Assembly: GCA_018648225.1 (NCBI GenBank)
Contig: JABGRQ010000106.1
Span: forward strand, 1-39,456
Direction of reading: 5' to 3'
Source of the DNA: Chloroflexota bacterium
GTDB taxonomy: Bacteria > Chloroflexota > Anaerolineae > Anaerolineales > UBA11858
DNA length: 39,456 nt
Position 1 is the stretch's first letter; every line of letters starts with the position of its first letter. Under the pieces are notes generated by a model. It did no database searches. It worked only from the letters and a program-made list of their open reading frames with translations, and had not been told where the DNA came from. A program made the position numbers and the translations under genes. Below are positions 32,437 to 39,456 of the stretch, in pieces.

Positions 32437-33261
32437 TCAAACTTCAAGGGGAATACTCGCTAAACCGCAACGCGTCACCGAGTCTGCCGCCAATCGATTC
32501 GCAAACACTGCCGCTTCAAACGGGTCTTGCGTGCGCTGGTAATGAATAGCATATGCAGCAGCGAAAATATCGCCAGCGCCCGTAGCATCTACTTCCGCAA
32601 TCGAGGGCGCCGCGATTGGATACTGTTCTCCAGCAATAAAAACGCGTGCGCCAGAAGAACCACAAGTCACTACAAGATGGTGAGCTTCAGCGGCCATTGC
32701 GGCAATTACTGCTTCGTCGTACTGGACATCTTCCTCACTCATCACAATCACGCCCTTCTTCTGTAGCGCCGGGAGGCTATTACGCCAATCGGCGGGCGAA
32801 ATATGCCCAGCGGCATCCCACCGACGCAGCCAACCTTGCACCGTTGCCAGTACCAAACTCTCTGGAAATTCGTTGGCTATTTCGGGTTCAATTTCCTGCG
32901 CAATCGGCGCCAGATGAACCAACGGCGCAATGCGCCATTCGGCAGGAATCACATCCAGTGTAAGGGGCTGGGCAATGCTTTCAATCCGCTGGATGCGTCC
33001 GTGGGGTGTGGCAATATTCTCGAAGATGGTTGTTTTTTCTGCGGGGATGCTAAGAATCTGCACACCCCGTTCAAGCAACAAACCAAATTGCTCGCCAGCG
33101 CCCCAAGAAGTCACCAGCCCGACACGCTGGCCCAATGCCCGGGCGGTTAATGCCGAATACGCTGCCGTACCGCCGAGGCGCAAACCATGCGGAGTAATAT
33201 CGAGCGCAATATGCCCAACAATCAAATAGTCAATGGCTTCAACGCTGGGAGGGCGGAGCAT
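32437..33261 (-). CDS. PfkB-family carbohydrate or nucleoside kinase
   Basis: This 274-residue ribokinase-like protein starts with IVGHIALD (14-21) and LGGTAAYSALTARALG (29-44), the sugar-binding GG motif. It ends with the anion-hole DATGAGDIFAAAY (225-237), where D231 is the catalytic base. It is slightly short for the family (usually 300 or more), and the lid is reduced. Substrate unknown. TATAAT read on the minus strand (33268-33273) lies so close to the ATG that a transcript from it would be nearly leaderless. It sits between jag and parA, where mnmE, mnmG and rsmG are often found in other bacteria. Confidence 0.83.
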   Translation of the reverse strand: MLRPPSVEAIDYLIVGHIALDITPHGLRLGGTAAYSALTARALGQRVGLVTSWGAGEQFGLLLERGVQILSIPAEKTTIFENIATPHGRIQRIESIAQPLTLDVIPAEWRIAPLVHLAPIAQEIEPEIANEFPESLVLATVQGWLRRWDAAGHISPADWRNSLPALQKKGVIVMSEEDVQYDEAVIAAMAAEAHHLVVTCGSSGARVFIAGEQYPIAAPSIAEVDATGAGDIFAAAYAIHYQRTQDPFEAAVFANRLAADSVTRCGLASIPLEV

Positions 33262-33287
33262 GGCTAAATTATACCTGAGTTAAGCAA

Positions 33288-33326
33288 AGCAGGGTGTGCG
33301 CCTGGGATCCACGCAAACACCCTGCT
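33288..33326 (-). other. Inverted repeat between jag and the PfkB gene
   Basis: AGCAGGGTGT (33288-33297) pairs perfectly with ACACCCTGCT (33317-33326), and GCG/CGC extends the stem past a small bulge. No long T-run follows on either strand, so it may be a second weak terminator or a regulatory palindrome just upstream of the kinase gene. Confidence 0.45.
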
Positions 33327-33330
33327 CGGT

Positions 33331-33362
33331 AAAAAAGCGACAGGCTCTGGTGGACACCTGTC
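33331..33362 (-). terminator. Rho-independent terminator after jag
   Basis: Read on the minus strand, GACAGG (33362-33357) pairs with CCTGTC (33344-33339). GC and six T follow (33336-33331). It starts 8 nt beyond the jag stop codon and should end the rpmH-to-jag transcript. Confidence 0.7.
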
Positions 33363-33370
33363 ATCTGATT

Positions 33371-34123
33371 TCAACTACGCTGGTAAATGACAACCTTGCG
33401 ATTGCGGCCTGTGCCAACGCTCTCGGTATATACACTACTGTCATCTTGCAATTCCAGGTGTGCAATCCGACGCTCATTGGCGGGCATCGGTTCCAGCGAT
33501 TGGCTGCGGCCAGTCTGAGCGACTTGTTCAGCCACGCGCCGCGCCAGACGGCTAATTTGCTGCGAACGGCGCTGGCGAAAACCTTCGACATCAATTACCA
33601 GCGGCATGGCTCGCTCCAGCTCTTTGCCGAGCATCAGACGGGCGATATACTGCAATGCTTCAAGCGTTTCGCCGCGGCTGCCAATTAAAACGCTAAGGTC
33701 ATCACCTGAAATATCGGCGTGCACGGGGACGCGGTCGAGGGGGCCATAAGGCTCGCCCAGATAGGTGTCGATTTTGGTGTCTTCGAGGTGCATTTTGTCG
33801 AGCAGATCGCGCAATATATCATGGACGAGCTGCAAAGTGTATGCTTGATCTTCGGATGACGCGACCGATGCGGTAGATTCTGTCGAGGAGCTGGTATCGG
33901 CTTCTTTCGCTGAAACCGCCGCGGGTACAGGTTCCGCATCGTCCTTGACAATCAGCATAATGCGCGCCTGTCGCGAACCCAATCCAAATAAACCGGTACT
34001 GCCTTCATCCAACACTTTTACATCCACAGCCGCGCGGACAAGGCCCAAATCGGAAAGACCTTTTTCAATCGCTTCGTCTATCGATGGGGCGATGACTTCG
34101 AGGGTAGCGTGTTTTTCCGACAT
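33371..34123 (-). CDS. jag: Jag/KhpB RNA-binding protein
   Basis: This 250-residue protein has the three-part Jag layout. The Jag-N domain (about 1-60) holds VIAPSIDEAIEKGLSDLG and GLFGLGSRQARI. An acidic, Ser/Thr/Ala-rich linker (about 62-97) follows, then a KH domain with the loop IGSRGETLEALQYIARL. The C-terminal R3H domain has RSQSLEPMPANERRIAHLEL, where the R-x3-H order is met by the final RRIAH. Jag/KhpB partners KhpA and influences cell-wall elongation and division through RNA binding in Gram-positive bacteria. It lies directly downstream of yidC (14 nt), the usual order. Confidence 0.9.
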   Translation of the reverse strand: MSEKHATLEVIAPSIDEAIEKGLSDLGLVRAAVDVKVLDEGSTGLFGLGSRQARIMLIVKDDAEPVPAAVSAKEADTSSSTESTASVASSEDQAYTLQLVHDILRDLLDKMHLEDTKIDTYLGEPYGPLDRVPVHADISGDDLSVLIGSRGETLEALQYIARLMLGKELERAMPLVIDVEGFRQRRSQQISRLARRVAEQVAQTGRSQSLEPMPANERRIAHLELQDDSSVYTESVGTGRNRKVVIYQRS

Positions 34124-34137
34124 GAATTTTCTCCCTA

Positions 34138-34899
34138 TTATTTTGATGCTCGTTGAGGCAGAATATTATTCCAATCGAGCCGTCCCATGAGCGCATATTG
34201 CCCAATCGTAGCCAGGTTGCTGACAACAAAATATAACGCCAAACCTGATGAGAAGCTATACGCCAGCCAGCCCATAAAAATGGGCATATATAAACCCATC
34301 GCTTTGGTCATCTGGGCGCTTTGATCATTGGCGCTGCCAGTGCTCGGCGGGGTCATCAATTTGGTTTGCAGATAGCTGGTGACGACGACGACAATTGCCA
34401 AAATCGGGATGCCAAAACCGGCAATTGCCAAGCCAAAGTCTTTTTCGGGCAAGCTGAGGTCCATCCACAAGAAATGATTGTTGAGCGGAATGAGGTCTGC
34501 CCCGCCGGAGATATGATGGCTGAGATTGAGCAACTGCACCGGACTGACAGCCAGGGCGCGGATGATGGCCTGATACAGGCCAATGATGATCGGGAACTGA
34601 ATTAAGGTTGGCAAGCACGAGCCAAAGGGGTTGACGCCCATTTCCTTATAAAGTGCCATTTGCTCTTGGGCAAGTTTTTCTTTGTTGTCTTTGTATTTTT
34701 TCTGAATTTCTTGCCATTTTTTTGATTTTTGCAAATCCTGCAATGCGCCACTCTGCTTGACCTGTTGCGCATTCAGCGGGTAGAGCACCAACCGAATGAG
34801 AATAGTGAACAAGATGATGGCAATGCCAAAGTTCTGCCCTATAAAAGCATAAATATAGAGCAGGATATTAATCATGATACTGATGAAAGAATCCCACAT
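34138..34899 (-). CDS. yidC: Membrane protein insertase YidC/Oxa1
   Basis: This 253-residue insertase is of the short type without the large periplasmic domain of Proteobacteria, which fits a monoderm organism. The first helix is followed by ILFTILIRLVLYPLN, with the conserved arginine in the hydrophilic groove. The cytoplasmic coiled region has a run of Lys-Gln residues (LQKSKKWQEIQKKYKDNKE), and NPFGSCLPTLIQFPIIIGLYQAI is a hallmark. GWLAYSFSSGLALYFVVSNL is the last conserved helix pair. AAAGGA places the start at the ATG at 34899; an in-frame upstream extension to 34941 runs into the intergenic repeat. No lipobox is present. Confidence 0.93.
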   Translation of the reverse strand: MWDSFISIMINILLYIYAFIGQNFGIAIILFTILIRLVLYPLNAQQVKQSGALQDLQKSKKWQEIQKKYKDNKEKLAQEQMALYKEMGVNPFGSCLPTLIQFPIIIGLYQAIIRALAVSPVQLLNLSHHISGGADLIPLNNHFLWMDLSLPEKDFGLAIAGFGIPILAIVVVVTSYLQTKLMTPPSTGSANDQSAQMTKAMGLYMPIFMGWLAYSFSSGLALYFVVSNLATIGQYALMGRLDWNNILPQRASK

Positions 34900-34920
34900 A
34901 ATCGTGTTCCTTTGAGAAAA

Positions 34921-34980
34921 ACGCGGATGAAAACAGATCAACGCGGATTTTTGGTCTTTTCTTTATCCGCATTCATCTGT
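34921..34980 (-). repeat. Palindromic intergenic repeat, ACGCGGAT type
   Basis: ACAGATCAACGCGGAT (34932-34947) and ATCCGCATTCATCTGT (34965-34980) are complementary at 14 of 16 positions around a T-rich centre. ACGCGGATGAAA precedes at 34921. The element fills the gap between the PQQ lipoprotein gene and yidC. Confidence 0.65.
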
Positions 34981-35003
34981 GGCTTTTCGCTAATTATTTA
35001 TGA

Positions 35004-36089
35004 TTACTCGCCGGCGTCTGAGAACGTCCATTTTTGGGCACCGTTGGCATCATAAGCTACAACCAATGCTTCGGGCTGGGAAGTTGTGACCAGGATCAGG
35101 TCTCCAGCGGCAGCCGGGCTGGCATAGGTGTTGCCTTCAAATGTTTTTTGCCAACTAATCGAGCCATCCGCTTGAACCGCCACCAGCAGACCTTCCTCAG
35201 CGGTGAAGTAGATCATGTCATCCACAACCAGGGGCGTATCCACGATAGAACCCGTACCCGGTGCGACCTTCCAGAGCATTTCGCCCGTCTGGCGGTCGAG
35301 GGCGTAAAAAGCACCGCTCAGATCGCCAAAATAAAGCGCGTCGCCGTTAATCGCCGGCCCACCCCAGACCCAGTCTTGCGCATCAAAGTGCCAGAGTTCA
35401 CCGCCGTTGTCGGCATCGAGAGCAATCATCGTATTGGCAAACGTGCCAATATACAGCATACGATCCTCGCTCAACGCGGGCGTGCCAACGATAGCGCCGC
35501 CCAAATCATCCGTAACCCAATGCTGTACGCCGGTTGTCGCATTCACCGAATAAATGCGGTGATCCATTGAGGGTACAAACATACATTCGCACTGCGTATC
35601 AGTTCCAGGGGTTGCCCAAAGCTCTTTTTCGGTCGCAAATGGCTCGCGCAGGGGTAAACCGTTGAAGCCAATCGCATAGAGGTTTTTATCCGTAGATGGG
35701 GCAAAAATTCCATTCGCTGTAATCAACGGGCTGTCGATATAGCGTCCGGTAGATTCGTCATAGGTCCAGTTTAAAGCTCCGGTTTTCGGATCCAGGCTAT
35801 ACAACGTGTGGTTATAACCGCCGATAACCAACTGCCCGTCCGGTGTCAGCGCGGGCGTGGAATAAAACGTTACCGCGGCGTCCGGCTCGTTGGGATAACG
35901 CCAGCGTTCGCTGCCGTTTGCCAGGTTTATCGCGTACACATAATTATTGTAAGCAAAATAAGCTGTATCCTCATCGGCTACAACGCTCGCCCAGCCCGAA
36001 GCAACAACAGTGCGCCCCCCGGTGCACGCGCTCAAGGCAATCGCAAGAATTAACAAGGTCAGGATCGTCAAGATTGATTTTGTTTTCAT
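35004..36089 (-). CDS. PQQ-like beta-propeller lipoprotein
   Basis: This 361-residue protein has a lipoprotein signal ending LALSAC-like (here ALSAC, Cys22). Repeated beta-propeller blades of the PQQ-binding-like/BamB kind follow: YVYAINLANGSERWRY, TLYSLDPKTGALNWTY, RIYSVNATTGVQHWV, TMIALDADNGGELWHF, AFYALDRQTGEMLWKV and LLVAVQADGSISW. Six to seven blades are visible. In monoderm cells it would sit on the outer face of the membrane. BamB works in outer-membrane assembly, which is not expected here, so the role is open. Its location between yidD and yidC is unusual and suggests a link to envelope protein assembly. Confidence 0.82.
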   Translation of the reverse strand: MKTKSILTILTLLILAIALSACTGGRTVVASGWASVVADEDTAYFAYNNYVYAINLANGSERWRYPNEPDAAVTFYSTPALTPDGQLVIGGYNHTLYSLDPKTGALNWTYDESTGRYIDSPLITANGIFAPSTDKNLYAIGFNGLPLREPFATEKELWATPGTDTQCECMFVPSMDHRIYSVNATTGVQHWVTDDLGGAIVGTPALSEDRMLYIGTFANTMIALDADNGGELWHFDAQDWVWGGPAINGDALYFGDLSGAFYALDRQTGEMLWKVAPGTGSIVDTPLVVDDMIYFTAEEGLLVAVQADGSISWQKTFEGNTYASPAAAGDLILVTTSQPEALVVAYDANGAQKWTFSDAGE

Positions 36090-36109
36090 ATTTTAGATTG
36101 TGTTTTGAA

Positions 36110-36138
36110 ATCATAGTATGTCAGGAGATCGCCTCCAA
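36110..36138 (-). promoter_or_regulatory. Possible promoter for the PQQ lipoprotein gene
   Basis: On the minus strand, TTGGAG (36138-36133) and TATGAT (36115-36110) are 17 nt apart in the 70-nt gap between yidD and the lipoprotein gene. The -10 is good and the -35 is weak. GGAG and CTCC around GCGAT form a small hairpin over the -35. Confidence 0.3.
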
Positions 36139-36159
36139 TCACACTATATTAGTATTCGC

Positions 36160-36480
36160 TCATGGCACCAGATCAACGCCGCCCGGATTGAAAGGGTTGC
36201 AACGCAAAACGCGCCACACCGCCATCAAACTGCCGCGCAACGCGCCATATTTATAGATTGCCTGGTATCCATAATGCGAACAAGATGGATAAAAGCGGCA
36301 TGTATTCGGTGGCAAGGCGCGCGAGAGCGTCATCTGATATAAACGAATGAAGGCCAACAACGGCACACGCGGGAGATTTCCAAGCGTTAATGGCAGATCG
36401 CGCAAACGCGGTTCTTCACTATTTAAGTGCGGTCCTGCATCTAGTGGCCCTGTATCGTTCAAATAAAAGTCAGTTGACAT
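36160..36480 (-). CDS. yidD: Membrane protein insertion efficiency factor YidD
   Basis: This is a 106-residue protein with the complete YidD core. LAFIRLYQMTLSRALPPNTC is followed by RFYPSCSHYGYQAIYKYG, GSLMAVWRVLRCNPFNPGG and the terminal VDLVP. The three conserved cysteines are present. An N-terminal stretch of about 40 residues before the core is longer than usual. YidD aids insertion by YidC. The ATG at 36480 overlaps the end of rnpA by 11 nt; an in-frame TTG at 36492 is possible but less likely. The overlap implies coupling with rnpA. Confidence 0.9.
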   Translation of the reverse strand: MSTDFYLNDTGPLDAGPHLNSEEPRLRDLPLTLGNLPRVPLLAFIRLYQMTLSRALPPNTCRFYPSCSHYGYQAIYKYGALRGSLMAVWRVLRCNPFNPGGVDLVP

Positions 36481-36826
36481 TGGTGTTTTCAATAGAAATC
36501 AGGCCAGCCTTCGTGAGCAAATGCTCAAGCGCCTGATGAATTTCCGCAAAACTGGCTTGAGTTATTTTGCTTCTGGCAATCGCAAGCGCATCACAACCCG
36601 GCGAGATATGGCCCATTTCGCTGCGAATAATTTCGCGAAGCTGGCGTTTCACCCGATTGCGCTGGACAGCATTGCCCACCGCTTTACTCGCTGAAACGCC
36701 AAATCTGGAAATTTGAAGCTCGTTAGGAGAGATAACTAACACAACAAGCGGGTGGGCATAGGACTTGCCAGAACGCCGCACCCGCTCAAAATCAGTTGCC
36801 TTCGTCAGACGAAATTTGCGCTTCAC
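36470..36826 (-). CDS. rnpA: Ribonuclease P protein component
   Basis: This 118-residue RnpA begins MKRKFRLTKATDFERVRRSG and contains SRFGVSASKAVGNAV followed by the RNR motif in RNRVKRQLREIIR. These are diagnostic for the family. It binds the 5' leader of pre-tRNA and supports the catalytic RNA (rnpB, not in this window). The start is a GTG at 36826; no other in-frame start lies between it and rpmH. It is 42 nt downstream of rpmH, the universal order in bacteria. Confidence 0.93.
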   Translation of the reverse strand: MKRKFRLTKATDFERVRRSGKSYAHPLVVLVISPNELQISRFGVSASKAVGNAVQRNRVKRQLREIIRSEMGHISPGCDALAIARSKITQASFAEIHQALEHLLTKAGLISIENTNVN

Positions 36827-36868
36827 CCCTGCACCAGTGGCGGAGGTGATAGCCAGCCCAAATGCGGG

Positions 36869-37045
36869 TTAGCTCTTCCAGTTAACTTTCTTAACATGCT
36901 CGTTCATTTTCACCGTCAGGCGATAGCGGCCTTTAGCGCGACGACGCTTGAGAACATCGCGCCCTCCACGAGTGGACATTCGAGAGCGGAAACCATGCAC
37001 GCGGACTCGACGACGTTTTTTGGGTTGATACGTTCGTTTGGGCAT
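36869..37045 (-). CDS. rpmH: Ribosomal protein L34
   Basis: This short gene (58 codons plus TAA) encodes [19 protein letters not shown], then [21 protein letters not shown] and a slightly extended tail, [17 protein letters not shown]. The core is the classic L34 sequence; the tail is longer than the usual 44-46 residues. TAGGTAA stands before the ATG at 37045. A near-consensus promoter lies 76 nt upstream. It leads the rpmH-rnpA-yidD-yidC-jag run. Confidence 0.95.
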   Translation of the reverse strand: MPKRTYQPKKRRRVRVHGFRSRMSTRGGRDVLKRRRAKGRYRLTVKMNEHVKKVNWKS

Positions 37046-37079
37046 AATACATTACCTACTTCTGTAATTCAATTCTGTG

Positions 37080-37097
37080 GTTCAGAGTTTGCTGAAC
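37080..37097 (-). other. Small hairpin in the rpmH leader
   Basis: GTTCAG and CTGAAC form a perfect 6-bp stem around a 6-nt loop in the leader between the promoter and rpmH. A role in L34 autoregulation is possible but not shown. Confidence 0.3.
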
Positions 37098-37120
37098 ACC
37101 TACTTTAAAGCCGAAGCGTG

Positions 37121-37149
37121 ATTATACCGTATGAGTTTTTTCTGGTCAA
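37121..37149 (-). promoter_or_regulatory. Strong sigma-70-type promoter for rpmH operon
   Basis: On the minus strand, TTGACC (37149-37144) and a perfect TATAAT (37126-37121) are 17 nt apart. The -35 box overlaps the stop codon of the YfhO-like gene. Transcription would start near 37114, giving a leader of about 70 nt before rpmH. Confidence 0.8.
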
Positions 37150-39452
37150 ACGGATTTTTGACGACTTGAGCGCAGCTTCCAACCAAGCCCAACCCAGGCA
37201 AACACGCTCACGAAGAAGCCAATATAAAATGAAAGCGGCTGATACCTGAATTCGACGCGCTGTGCCCCCGCAGGTACTTCAACCGCACGAAACAGATAAT
37301 TGGCTTGCAACACATCAACCGGCTCGCCATCCACCCAGGCGCGCCAGCCCGGATACCACACATCGGCCATTAAAAGCCAGCCGGGCGCCCGGCTTTTAAT
37401 GGAAAATTGCACAAAATTGGGGTGCTCATCTTCGAGAGTCACCTGCCCCAACGTGGAATCGCATACGCGGCTCGGGGCGGATTCCAAGCCTTCAAGGACA
37501 ATCGTATCCCCAAAGTTGATCTCGCCAGAAAAGGTCTGCGCCCAGGCATCTTCTGCATCTATAGCGGGCACAGCGCACGGCACCCAGCTAAAACGGCTGA
37601 CCAAACCTCGGGGCGCAAAACTCACGCTATAGCCGCGTTCCGCGACCACCTGCTCAGTGGCAGCCACCGCCATCAAGTTCAGTATGCGCTCTTTTGAGTT
37701 GGCATCCAACCCCTCCAGCGCATCCATCCAGCGGGCATAGCGCCCCGGCACAAAGGGATCAAAATTATTAACCGATGCCTGCCCAGTGAGCAAGTTCAGA
37801 TTAGGCAGTTGGGCGGCGCGCAGGTCGAGCCAGTTTTCACCAGAATCAAAAGTATCGAAGCGCAAAAAGCGTTCGTACTTAAAGGCGTATTCTTGCTCGG
37901 CGGGAAGATAGATACGCCCATCCACAGCCGGGACGGAGTGTGTATAAAACTCCGGATTGGTACCAGGATTGAGGCCCCATCCGGCAAAAAGCAAATCCGC
38001 GGTAATCCACAAAACGACCAGCCATTGCCAGATTCGAGTGCGGCCTGCGTGGGTATGCGGCGGCGCGGTCAGCGATAGCGCCCCAGCCCCCAGACCCCAC
38101 AGGCCCGCCAGCGCCGTAGCCCGGATGAAGGTAGGGCTGACTGCGCCCATATTAAAATAGGCCAGCCCGGCTCCCATACTGACAGCAAACGCGCCCGCCG
38201 TGCCCAAACGCGTCCAATACAGGCCGCGGCCCTCGGGTCTGCGCCAAAATTGCACACCCAGCGCAGCCAACAACACCAGCGCAACCACCGCCCATAAAGA
38301 GAAGCGCGTCGGCGCCTGGAACATATCGAAGGTCGGGATATGTTGATACAGCCAGGGAAAAACAGGGGTGTTTTTACCGAGGGCGAGAAGGAAGGCAACA
38401 AGAATGATAGCAGCAAAAAAACATACGCTTGACAATTGAAGATTGGCGATTAGCGATTGCTCATTATTGTTTTTTACCCGTCGGCGCGCGAGCGTGCCCA
38501 ATGCCAATAATAACGGCAGCAACCCGATATACACGGCATCTTCCCAGAAATTGCCATAGCCCCAATAATCGCCGTGAGCAGGGTTGCCAAAGAAATTCGG
38601 AGCGATCAGCGTGATAAAGCGCCACGGCCAAAACGAATAGTTGAGCGCAAATTCGGCGTCAACCGCGGTGGCGCGCTGCGATTGCAGCAGATATTCGGCG
38701 GTGGGCAGCAGTTGAACCGCGGCCAGCGCCGCACTGCCCAGCCCGGCCAGCAGATAGCTACCCGCGGCCTTAAGCACCGCGCGCCAACGTCGGAGATTGT
38801 CAGCGCGCGTCCAGGCCCAAAAGAGAATCCACGCTCCGGTGAGCAGCCACGTATACCAGGCGGTCTGCGCATGACCAGCCAACAATTGCACACCCAGCAC
38901 GAGGCTGAGATGCGCCCAGCGGCGCAGGGAGGGCCGCTCGACTGCCGCATAGGCCGCCAGCAATGCCCAGGGAAGCCAGGCCGCCGTGGCGTTGATACTG
39001 GCAAACCAAGCACGCGCCACCAGATAGCCCGAAAGGGCATACGCCAGCCCGGCCACAGATTGCGCCAATGGATCCCAGCCGAGACGACGGGTCAGTTTCG
39101 CCATCCCCCAGCCGGATAAGATCAGGTGCAATGTCAGCACCAGCGCTTGCGCCCAGGCCATCGCACTGAGGCCGCCGAGCGCATAAAACAGCAGATATAT
39201 CCAGGTGGCCGGGTAAAACAATGCCGACTGATAATTTGCCAGCAGCGGCGCGCCCATCCCGAGCAGCGGATTCCAGAGCGGCAGATGTCCATCGAGAAGG
39301 GTCTCCCAGGCAAATGTCCACCAGGGCATGAACTGCAAGCCCGGCGTGCCCCAAAATAGCACTTTGCCGCCAAAGAGCAATGGCGAGAACAAGGCAATCG
39401 GAGCGAGTGTGATGGGGAGATAAGGCAGTTGGAAGAGTTTCTTAATAGTCAT
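37146..39452 (-). CDS. YfhO-like polytopic membrane protein
   Basis: This 768-residue protein has about 12 or more transmembrane segments, from LPYLPITLAPIALFSPLLFG to one near 535. A large extracytoplasmic C-terminal domain follows, with a final membrane helix (FYIGFFVSVFAWVGLGW, about 740-756). The end pattern WLLMADVWYPGWRAWVDGE, VLQANYLFRAVEVPAG and VEFRYQP is characteristic of YfhO-family proteins (PF09586), GT-C-like enzymes connected in Bacillus and Listeria to glycosylation of lipoteichoic acid or related polymers. The first luminal loop holds GAPLLANYQSALFYP. The ATG at 39452 leaves only 4 nt of upstream sequence, so an earlier start outside the window cannot be excluded. Confidence 0.85.
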   Translation of the reverse strand: MTIKKLFQLPYLPITLAPIALFSPLLFGGKVLFWGTPGLQFMPWWTFAWETLLDGHLPLWNPLLGMGAPLLANYQSALFYPATWIYLLFYALGGLSAMAWAQALVLTLHLILSGWGMAKLTRRLGWDPLAQSVAGLAYALSGYLVARAWFASINATAAWLPWALLAAYAAVERPSLRRWAHLSLVLGVQLLAGHAQTAWYTWLLTGAWILFWAWTRADNLRRWRAVLKAAGSYLLAGLGSAALAAVQLLPTAEYLLQSQRATAVDAEFALNYSFWPWRFITLIAPNFFGNPAHGDYWGYGNFWEDAVYIGLLPLLLALGTLARRRVKNNNEQSLIANLQLSSVCFFAAIILVAFLLALGKNTPVFPWLYQHIPTFDMFQAPTRFSLWAVVALVLLAALGVQFWRRPEGRGLYWTRLGTAGAFAVSMGAGLAYFNMGAVSPTFIRATALAGLWGLGAGALSLTAPPHTHAGRTRIWQWLVVLWITADLLFAGWGLNPGTNPEFYTHSVPAVDGRIYLPAEQEYAFKYERFLRFDTFDSGENWLDLRAAQLPNLNLLTGQASVNNFDPFVPGRYARWMDALEGLDANSKERILNLMAVAATEQVVAERGYSVSFAPRGLVSRFSWVPCAVPAIDAEDAWAQTFSGEINFGDTIVLEGLESAPSRVCDSTLGQVTLEDEHPNFVQFSIKSRAPGWLLMADVWYPGWRAWVDGEPVDVLQANYLFRAVEVPAGAQRVEFRYQPLSFYIGFFVSVFAWVGLGWKLRSSRQKSV

Positions 39453-39456
39453 AACG

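Noticed and set aside
30636-33261. parS sites near parA/parB
   Set aside because: I looked for GTTTCACGTGAAAC-like palindromes and found none in or near the par genes; a lineage-specific parS cannot be excluded.
38574-39119. A 181-codon open frame antisense to the YfhO-like gene
   Set aside because: Low-complexity Arg/Gly/Gln composition and complete overlap with a clear membrane protein gene.
36827-39456. Replication origin near rpmH
   Set aside because: No dnaA gene and no cluster of TTATCCACA boxes was seen; the gap upstream of rpmH is only about 100 bp and is explained by a promoter.

Overview
The window looks like a chromosomal segment from a Chloroflexota bacterium, most likely class Anaerolineae. 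This is an inference from gene content: a mid-GC genome, many GTG and TTG starts, a rpmH-rnpA-yidD-yidC-jag-parA-parB housekeeping block, a Wzx/Wzy glycan locus with no LPS-core or outer-membrane export genes, and several kinds of palindromic intergenic repeat that I associate with this group. No rRNA, tRNA, CRISPR array, insertion sequence or phage gene was seen.

Positions 1-14709 (+ strand) hold a Wzx/Wzy-type surface polysaccharide locus in nearly assembly-line order. It starts with the tail of an initiating sugar-phosphate transferase. A Wzz-like chain-length protein follows, fused to a degenerate GGDEF domain, then a Wzy-like polymerase/ligase, a Wzx flippase, a GT2, a GT4, a TupA-like ATP-grasp protein and three overlapping GT4 genes. 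A BcsB-like secreted, membrane-anchored protein closes this run at a strong terminator, and one more GT4 follows it. A putative membrane-anchored glycoside hydrolase (14696-15913, - strand) runs against the locus and overlaps the end of the last GT4 by 14 bp.

Positions 16098-28993 (+ strand) hold the sugar-tailoring half. It contains a GT2, a small ABM-fold protein translationally coupled to glucose-1-phosphate cytidylyltransferase, an SDR, a zinc-type sugar C-methyltransferase, an alpha/beta hydrolase coupled to a jelly-roll-like exported protein, and a small methyltransferase followed by the broken tail of a second jelly-roll gene. An APH-like kinase, two paralogous C-methyltransferase-like genes, dTDP-glucose 4,6-dehydratase and a polytopic membrane protein complete it. 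The block is punctuated by palindromic repeats, which suggests assembly from cassettes.

Positions 29002-39452 (- strand) hold a YfhO-like membrane protein and then the housekeeping block: rpmH, rnpA, yidD, a PQQ-propeller lipoprotein, yidC and jag. This block starts at a near-consensus promoter (TTGACC-17-TATAAT). A terminator lies just after jag. PfkB-family kinase, parA, parB and a YtcJ-like amidohydrolase follow. dnaA, mnmE, mnmG and rsmG, which often sit in this neighbourhood, are absent.

The most interesting observation is the Wzz-GGDEF fusion. Its GGDEF catalytic signature is lost (RWDDVTF), while an RxxD motif sits exactly five residues upstream, the position of the c-di-GMP inhibitory site. 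With a BcsB-like protein in the same locus and no Wzc-type tyrosine kinase visible, it suggests a polysaccharide chain-length regulator controlled by direct c-di-GMP binding.
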